Shown piece after piece: positions 59,394-64,000 of a stretch of DNA of 64,000 bases (within the stretch, counting starts at the first letter, position 1; every line of letters starts with the position of its first letter). This DNA is from G965212005 sp965212005. GTDB lineage: Bacteria > Pseudomonadota > Gammaproteobacteria > Porifericomitales > Porifericomitaceae. A program made the translations under genes and the position numbers. Where the stretch lies: assembly GCA_965212005.1 (NCBI GenBank), contig OZ243038.1, forward strand, positions 2,471,745 to 2,535,744. The letters run 5' to 3'. The notes under the pieces are model-generated. The model ran no database searches and was not told the DNA's origin. It saw only the letters and a list, made by a program, of their open reading frames with translations.

Positions 59394-60299
59394 ATGGCAG
59401 TTGCGGTTATGCTCGGGTTGAAAAAGTGGTTTCCCCACCCTGTAACGGCGGGTACTCTCTATGTCGAATTACCGCATCAGGTAGTTCAGTTTCCCACGCC
59501 GGATGACTTCAGTTTTGCCTGTGCGGCCCGATCCGGGTTACCGCTGGAGCGCATTCGCTGGTTACTGGAGTTGCCACGGCAGGAGTTTGACGCAGAAGAA
59601 AAAAGCGTCAGGCTGTTGGAGCAGCGTTTTATTTCCATGCTCTCCCTGTCGGATGCCTCTGCTGATTCGCTGGGTCACAGCATGCAGGCTATCCCGATCA
59701 GTAATTTCTCCAAGGATCACCATTGGCGCAAGATCATGCTGGCACTGAGCCGGGCGGAGCTGCGCCAGGTTCCGCAATTAAACGAATTTCGGCGCATCGC
59801 CTTGACCAAGTACCTGCAATACCTGGCCGCACGCAGGGAAGTGCTACAGATGCTGGGCAGGTTGAGAGCCGCTTCGGGCGATTTTTCCATCGCCGTGCAG
59901 GACGGCGGCAGGAGTTCGGATCAGCCCGCCGATTTGCCGGTTATGGCTGAAAAGAATTACGAGCGCCTGCCCAAGGGAGAGGGGGTGACACTGGTGCTGA
60001 AGGAAGGGGACCGGCTCGACTTAATCCTGTCGCGGCACAAGTGCAAGCTCTACTCGGACAAGGAGTTGACGTTTACCGGGACGGAAATCGCTCCCAGCGT
60101 GCTTCGCCACGGACGAAACGCTATCGGCAGGGATTACGTCAATGATGTGATCCTGGATTCCGCGTGGCGGGACATTTCCCGCCTGCACCTGATCGTTGAG
60201 AACATGGGTAACGGGATCGTGCAGCTTACCGATATGTCTTCTCATGGCACGTACATGCCTATTGACTGGCTCAAGAACAGGGACATGGTGAAGCATTAG
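59394..60299 (+). CDS. FHA-like protein with a novel N-terminal region
   Basis: 301 residues from ATG 59394 (ATG 59409 is also possible). The C-terminal third has an FHA-like pattern: LRHGRNAIGRDYVNDVIL, SRLHLIVEN and MSSHGTYMPIDWL. The first 190 residues (PHPVTAGTLYVELPHQVVQF; LPLERIRWLLELPRQEFD; a helical middle) do not match a family I recognise. No membrane helix or signal is seen, so it is probably cytoplasmic. It is divergent from the membrane-bound FHA protein and may work with it. No ribosome-binding site is obvious. Confidence 0.75.
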   Translation: MAVAVMLGLKKWFPHPVTAGTLYVELPHQVVQFPTPDDFSFACAARSGLPLERIRWLLELPRQEFDAEEKSVRLLEQRFISMLSLSDASADSLGHSMQAIPISNFSKDHHWRKIMLALSRAELRQVPQLNEFRRIALTKYLQYLAARREVLQMLGRLRAASGDFSIAVQDGGRSSDQPADLPVMAEKNYERLPKGEGVTLVLKEGDRLDLILSRHKCKLYSDKELTFTGTEIAPSVLRHGRNAIGRDYVNDVILDSAWRDISRLHLIVENMGNGIVQLTDMSSHGTYMPIDWLKNRDMVKH

Positions 60300-60621
60300 C
60301 GGCAGCGGCGCGGTTCCCGTGCGTAGCGCAGGATCGAGCCGGCGCAGTACCGCTTTCCATCGCGCCCGGGTCCCCAGGCCCGTCGCCGTTGTGAGCCGGC
60401 AGCGCGATTTTGCTATGATCGCCTAGTTCGCCGCTAGGCTCCCGGCCATTGGTTGGCAGCGTGACGCGGACCCCCGGCTGATGGCCGGCGAAAACAAACC
60501 CTTTATTTACCGCTCCCGTACCGGATCTGGTTCTGCCGTGCGGGGGAATTTCCGGCTCGCCGTCCGGTTTTACTATTCAGCCGCGGTTCCCCGTACAGGG
60601 CCGCTGTACCAGAGGAACAAA
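60300..60621. other. Intergenic and leader region before cysH
   Basis: About 320 bases. It holds the cysH promoter and hairpin (60389-60439), then a leader that is open in the cysH frame from ATG 60481. That extension is not conserved in the family, so it is treated as untranslated. No known riboswitch was recognised. Confidence 0.5.
60389..60439 (+). promoter_or_regulatory. cysH promoter with hairpin at the predicted start
   Basis: TTGTGA (60389-60394) and an extended -10 TGC-TATGAT (60411-60419) are 19 bases apart. Directly after, GCCTAG (60421-60426) pairs with CTAGGC (60434-60439) across seven bases, so the RNA would begin with or in a hairpin. The leader to the cysH ATG would be about 195 bases. 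Confidence 0.45.
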
Positions 60622-61347
60622 ATGACTGAAGATAATTTTTCCCCCGAGCAGTTGAGCGCCGAGTATGCCGGGAAATCTCCGCAGCAAGTGCTGGAGTTGG
60701 CGTTGAAGCACTTCCGGCGCATTGCCATCTCCTTTAGCGGCGCGGAAGACGTGGTGCTGATCGATATGGCGCAGCGGATCCATTCGGAAGTGGAAGTATT
60801 TTCACTGGACACCGGGCGTCTGCACCCGGAAACGTACCGTTTCCTGGAGCAAGTCCGCAAGCACTACGGGATTACCATTGACCTGCTCAGTCCCGATGCC
60901 GAGGCCGTGCGCAAGCTGACCCGGGAGAAGGGCCTGTTCAGTTTCTACCGGGACGGGCACCAGGAATGCTGCGGGATCCGCAAGGTGGTGCCTTTGCGCA
61001 AAAAGCTGCAACAGTTGGACGCCTGGATCACCGGCCAGCGCAGAGATCAGAGCCCGAGTACCCGGGCGGCCGTCGCTGAGGCGCAGATCGATACCGTCTT
61101 TTCCGGTGCCGGGCACCAGTTGGTCAAGTTCAATCCGCTGGCGGCCTGGTCTTCCGCCCAAGTCTGGCAGTACATCCGCGAGCACCAGGTGCCGTTTAAC
61201 GAATTGCACCGCAGGGGCTTTGTCAGCATCGGGTGCGAGCCCTGCACGAAGGCGGTGTTGCCGAATCAGCACGAGCGCGTGGGACGCTGGTGGTGGGAGG
61301 AACAGACCCTGAAAGAGTGCGGCCTGCATTCTGAAAACGCGCACTGA
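60622..61347 (+). CDS. cysH: Assimilatory adenylyl-sulfate (APS) reductase
   Basis: Reduces APS (or PAPS) to sulfite with thioredoxin. 241 residues. ISFSGAEDVVLIDM is the PP-loop-like nucleotide site and FSLDTGRLHPETY follows. The double and CxxC cysteines (ECCGIRK and GCEPC) are those that hold the 4Fe-4S cluster of the APS-using type. The catalytic Cys is in the C-terminal KECGLH. ATG 60622 starts the conserved part. A small Cys-containing protein is encoded four bases downstream. Confidence 0.95.
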   Translation: MTEDNFSPEQLSAEYAGKSPQQVLELALKHFRRIAISFSGAEDVVLIDMAQRIHSEVEVFSLDTGRLHPETYRFLEQVRKHYGITIDLLSPDAEAVRKLTREKGLFSFYRDGHQECCGIRKVVPLRKKLQQLDAWITGQRRDQSPSTRAAVAEAQIDTVFSGAGHQLVKFNPLAAWSSAQVWQYIREHQVPFNELHRRGFVSIGCEPCTKAVLPNQHERVGRWWWEEQTLKECGLHSENAH

Positions 61348-61351
61348 TCGG

Positions 61352-61723
61352 ATGGACGCGGCACAGGAGCAAGCCGGAAACGCCGGGATGAAAATCCTGA
61401 TGATCCAGAAGATCGATCAGGCCGGCAAGCCGTGCAGAAAGTGCGCGGAGATCCTGCGCCGCATCGAGCGGGACGGCTACCGGGACCGGATCCACGGCAT
61501 CATCACGGCAGATGAGCGCGACCCGGAAGGAGAGGGCATGCGTCTGGCACGGCGTCATGGCGTGTTCGTTGCTCCTTTTTTTATTGTGCAGCCGGCAGCC
61601 GACGCTGCCTCCATTGTATACACCTCTTACCTGAAGCTGGCGCGAGAGCTCTTCAGGGCCCAGGTCGGCATTGAGGAGGAGAGCCGGGAATTATTGGACC
61701 GCAACCCGGATCTGCTGCTGTGA
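61352..61723 (+). CDS. Small thioredoxin-like protein with CxxC, next to cysH
   Basis: 123 residues. After MKILMIQKIDQAGKPCRKCAEIL, with a CRKC motif near residue 28, come alternating helix/strand segments and a PFFIV strand like the cis-Pro region of thioredoxin folds (HGVFVAPFFIV). It could reduce or partner CysH, but no named family is recognised. It begins four bases after the cysH stop, so is co-transcribed. ATG 61388 is an alternative start that removes a non-conserved lead. Confidence 0.75.
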   Translation: MDAAQEQAGNAGMKILMIQKIDQAGKPCRKCAEILRRIERDGYRDRIHGIITADERDPEGEGMRLARRHGVFVAPFFIVQPAADAASIVYTSYLKLARELFRAQVGIEEESRELLDRNPDLLL

Positions 61724-61917
61724 TTCGGCTCGCGGAGCGTGCGCTGCGAGCGTCACGGGGCCGGATTCCCTGCTGGAACAAGCCGCTGTAAGGGGGGGGC
61801 GGGCGACGGTTGCCGGCCGGTTTGCTGTCGGCGTCGGATGGACTATTATGATCGGATGGATAAAGACACTCGCATACGGACCCGGGCAGGGCTGGGGCCG
61901 ACCGAGACAGCGACCGT

Positions 61918-62187
61918 ATGGCATGGTCCTTGTTGGGACGGAAGGCGTGGGCAGAGGGCGTGGAAACGGATAATCTGACAAAGGTGGGCTACGCGCTGCT
62001 GGGGGTGGGAGCGGTCGCTTACCTGCTGATCATGTTTAGCGGAATTTTCAAAGCCCTGGCCCCCACCCCGTTCGGTTTCGTGTTGCTGTTGGGGCTATTG
62101 GGAGTGGGAGTTTTGTTTATCAAGGTGCTCAAGGACAGGTTGCAGAACAAGGAAGACGATTATTATTCCAGTCAGATCGACAAGTAG
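61918..62187 (+). CDS. Small two-helix membrane protein
   Basis: 89 residues from ATG 61918, or about 75 from GTG 61960. Two hydrophobic helices (LTKVGYALLGVGAVAYLLIMF and FGFVLLLGLLGVGVLFIKVL) are joined by a short Pro-containing turn, with a charged tail ending EDDYYSSQIDK. Function unknown. It lies two bases before a YbjQ-family gene, suggesting a shared unit. Confidence 0.7.
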   Translation: MAWSLLGRKAWAEGVETDNLTKVGYALLGVGAVAYLLIMFSGIFKALAPTPFGFVLLLGLLGVGVLFIKVLKDRLQNKEDDYYSSQIDK

Positions 62188-62189
62188 CC

Positions 62190-62533
62190 ATGGTAAGTCG
62201 GGTACGAGGCATACTGATTACCACCCAGGACAGCTTTGCTGAACATACGATCATTGAGACCGTTGGCCTGGTTCGGGGCAACTCGATTAGGGCCCGGCAC
62301 TTGGGCATTGACATCCTGGCGACCCTGCGGACCTGGTGGGTGGAGAGCTCCCCGAATACACCAAGATGCTCGCGGAATCCAGGGAGCAGTCGCTCGATCG
62401 GATGATCACAGAGGCGTACCGGATGAAAGCGGACGGTGTCGTTACCGTGAGATTCGCAACCTCCACGGTGATGCAGGGTTCCGCGGAGTTGCTGGCCTAC
62501 GGCACCGCGGTCAGGCTGGATAAGACAGTCTGA
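62190..62533 (+). pseudogene. YbjQ/UPF0145 family gene with a one-base frameshift
   Basis: The first frame (from 62190) gives a YbjQ-like N-terminal half (ILITTQDSFAEHTIIETVGLV, then GIDILATLR). The family continuation, GGELPEYTKMLAESREQSLD and the rest to LLAYGTAVRLDKTV, is in the next frame. Adding one G after 62330 (CGG to CGGG before ACC) restores RDLVGGELPEY, the expected sequence, so a single-base deletion is the simplest cause. It may be a true mutation or a sequencing error. Intact proteins are about 105-115 residues and pentameric, with unknown role. Confidence 0.8.
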
Positions 62534-62621
62534 GCTTCCGGCGGGGCGCCGACGTCCTGCAGTTCAAGCCGCCGGACCCGGTGGTTACGCACTGAAGCCT
62601 CGCGTTCCCGTCCAGCCGTCG

Positions 62622-63347
62622 TTAGGCGTGCCCGGCCAGCTCCCGCAGCGCCGTGTAGCCTGCCGGGCCGCCGGAAAATTCGGCGCCGGCGTCCTGCAGG
62701 CAGTCCCACAAGTATTCGACCGAGGCGCAGTCGAACAGCAGATGGTAGGCCGGCACCGATCCCAGGTCCGCCCGCAGCACGATCACGTTCATATGCGCCG
62801 CCGAGGTCTGCGCCGCGTTCCCGTCGGCAAACATGGCGGGCCGTAGATCGACCCCGCACAGCTTGGCCAACATGTCGGCGCTGTGCGCGCCGCAGCCGAG
62901 CAGCCAGGCGGAGCTCTCGCGCCGCGGCACCTCAAAGCACATACCGGCGTCGGAGCTCGCCCGCAACGCCTCTCCCAGGTGTTCGCAGCGGCCGCTGTCG
63001 GCCTGCAATCGATCCAGCAGCAAGACCTCGCCATCGGACAAACGCAGGGCCCGGCTGCCGTCCTGCTGCAACCAGGAACGATTGTTTTCCTCTCCGATCT
63101 GCAGGTCTTGACCGCGCAGCCAGCGGATAGCGTGGGCGCCCTTAAAGCCGATGCGTGGCAGGGCTGAAAGATCCGCCAGGCCGCACTGGCGTGCCCGCGC
63201 TGCCTCGGCCTCGGCTCCGGCCTCGTAATGCAGGGCCAAGGCGCCGTCGCAGACGGCGCCGAAGCGAGCGCCAAGGCGCAGTTGCTTACGGTACAGCAGG
63301 CTGCGGCGGTGGCAGTCGCTGATCGGTATCCATTCGGTGTGCGTCAT
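62622..63347 (-). CDS. Sarcosine oxidase gamma-like subunit
   Basis: 241 residues; resembles the gamma subunit (SoxG) of heterotetrameric sarcosine oxidase, a GcvT-fold protein: CGLADLSALPRIGFKGAHAIRWL, LLLDR strand, WLLGCGAHSADMLAKLCGVDLR and the late VPAYHLLFDCASVEYLWDCL. It is 11 bases after the stop of the alpha-like gene on the same strand, the normal alpha-gamma order. The complex demethylates sarcosine or related N-methyl amines with tetrahydrofolate. Confidence 0.82.
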   Translation of the reverse strand: MTHTEWIPISDCHRRSLLYRKQLRLGARFGAVCDGALALHYEAGAEAEAARARQCGLADLSALPRIGFKGAHAIRWLRGQDLQIGEENNRSWLQQDGSRALRLSDGEVLLLDRLQADSGRCEHLGEALRASSDAGMCFEVPRRESSAWLLGCGAHSADMLAKLCGVDLRPAMFADGNAAQTSAAHMNVIVLRADLGSVPAYHLLFDCASVEYLWDCLQDAGAEFSGGPAGYTALRELAGHA

Positions 63348-63358
63348 CTTCCTGCGGG

Positions 63359-64000
63359 CTATACTTGCTGGCGTTTGTTTTCCGGATCGTAGAAAGGCGT
63401 CGCGACGATCCGGGCATTACAGCTTTGGCGCCGGTTGATCTTGATCCGGATCGAATCACCGGTTTGGACCTGGGCCGGCACGTAAGCCAGGCCGATGATC
63501 CGCTGCAGGGTTGGCGAGCGTGCCACCGAGGTCACATGCCCGGTGATCACCTCGCCACGCAGCACCAGGCTCGATTCAGCAGGCACGGACTGTTCCGGAT
63601 CATCTATCGCGAAGGCCGCCAGGCGGCGTTTCGGAGCCTGCCGCGCACGCAGTTCCAGCGAGCGCCCGCCCACGAAGAAGGGCTTGCGCCGCGATACCGC
63701 CCATGCCATGCCTGCCTCCCCGGGAGTCGTCGTTGCGTCCGTGTCCTGACCGACCAGCAGATGTCCTTTTTCCAGCCGCAGCAGCCGCTGTGCTTCGATT
63801 CCTGCCGGCCGGACGCCGTCGCGCCCGCCGCTTTCCCGCAGCCGGTCCCAGAGCGTTTCGCCCTCGGAGGCGGGAACGTGGATCTCATAACCCAGCTCTC
63901 CAACAAAACCGACTCTGAGCAGGCGTGCCGGAATGCCTGCCACTATGCCGCTGCGCACCCCCAGGTAAGGAAAAGCCTGCGCCGACAAGTCCAGGTCCGG
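63359..64000 (-). CDS. Sarcosine oxidase alpha-like subunit, C-terminal part (cut by window edge)
   Basis: The frame runs off the right edge, so only the last 213 residues are seen. They form a glycine-cleavage T-protein-like domain: GVRSGIVAGIPARLLRVGFVGELGYEIHVPA, AQRLLRLEKGHLLVGQDTDATTTP, EAGMAWAV, and a C-terminal barrel (VITGHVTSVARSPTLQRIIGLAYV). This fits the folate-binding end of SoxA. A stand-alone aminomethyltransferase-like protein is the alternative, but the gamma-like gene next to it favours SoxA. Confidence 0.85.
   Translation of the reverse strand, partial: PDLDLSAQAFPYLGVRSGIVAGIPARLLRVGFVGELGYEIHVPASEGETLWDRLRESGGRDGVRPAGIEAQRLLRLEKGHLLVGQDTDATTTPGEAGMAWAVSRRKPFFVGGRSLELRARQAPKRRLAAFAIDDPEQSVPAESSLVLRGEVITGHVTSVARSPTLQRIIGLAYVPAQVQTGDSIRIKINRRQSCNARIVATPFYDPENKRQQV

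Overview
The window is about 64 kb of a dense, GC-rich bacterial chromosome. It is most likely from a gammaproteobacterium: tRNA-Tyr, tRNA-Gly, tRNA-Thr, tuf, tRNA-Trp, secE, nusG, rplKAJL and rpoBC run in the classic order, a tig-clpP-clpX-lon block is present, pyrC-rnt-peroxiredoxin lie together, and birA-coaX-SPOR protein-tRNA-Thr(TGT) lie together. I see no phage, complete insertion sequence, CRISPR array or plasmid gene. Genus and species cannot be told from the sequence alone.

Layout. 0-2 kb: the end of topA, then purE and tsaC with touching stop and start codons. 2.1-15.8 kb: a tRNA/tuf/ribosomal protein/RNA polymerase block. The genes that often follow rpoC (rpsL, rpsG, fusA) are absent and a gene-poor 0.7 kb stretch follows instead. 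16.4-22.2 kb: a NYN-domain nuclease, tRNA-Leu(CAA), a small zinc-ribbon protein, a type 2 isoleucyl-tRNA synthetase and an M23 peptidase. 22.5-26.1 kb: a PQQ-dependent alcohol dehydrogenase with a lanthanide-type metal site, a dihaem c4-like cytochrome and ferrochelatase. 26.1-27.2 kb: a gene-free kilobase with paired inverted and direct repeats. 27.2-34.2 kb: a membrane J-domain protein, a DUF924 protein, a Nudix hydrolase, and a redoxin/M20 peptidase/arginine decarboxylase/dehydrogenase run. 34.4-40.4 kb: tRNA-Leu(TAG), then tig, clpP, clpX and lon. 40.4-46.5 kb: an NtrC-type two-component pair, an ABC-2 exporter, cytochrome b561 and an L,D-transpeptidase. 46.6-54.4 kb: rnt, pyrC, peroxiredoxin, a Tas-like aldo/keto reductase, purB, a TbpB-like lipoprotein and a MidA-like methyltransferase. 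54.6-58.1 kb: tRNA-Thr(TGT), a SPOR protein with 14 tandem 13-residue repeats, coaX and birA. 58.2-64 kb: two divergent FHA proteins, assimilatory APS reductase with a small Cys protein, a 2-TM protein, a frameshifted YbjQ gene, and the end of a sarcosine oxidase operon.

Most striking points. (1) The ileS product is of the eukaryote-like type 2 and carries GLHH where class I synthetases have HIGH, the swapped motif reported for mupirocin hyper-resistant IleRS2. (2) Inverting the segment between about 2.07 and 54.59 kb would rebuild the birA-coaX-SPOR-tRNA-Thr-tRNA-Tyr-tRNA-Gly-tRNA-Thr-tuf order known from other gammaproteobacteria, so this window may hold both ends of a 52 kb inversion. (3) tuf uses codons very unlike its neighbours. 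(4) The trigger factor has a decayed PPIase domain. (5) The gene-free kilobase at 26.1-27.2 kb has a perfect 14-bp inverted repeat flanked by an imperfect 22-bp direct repeat. No complete new defence or biosynthetic system is visible.
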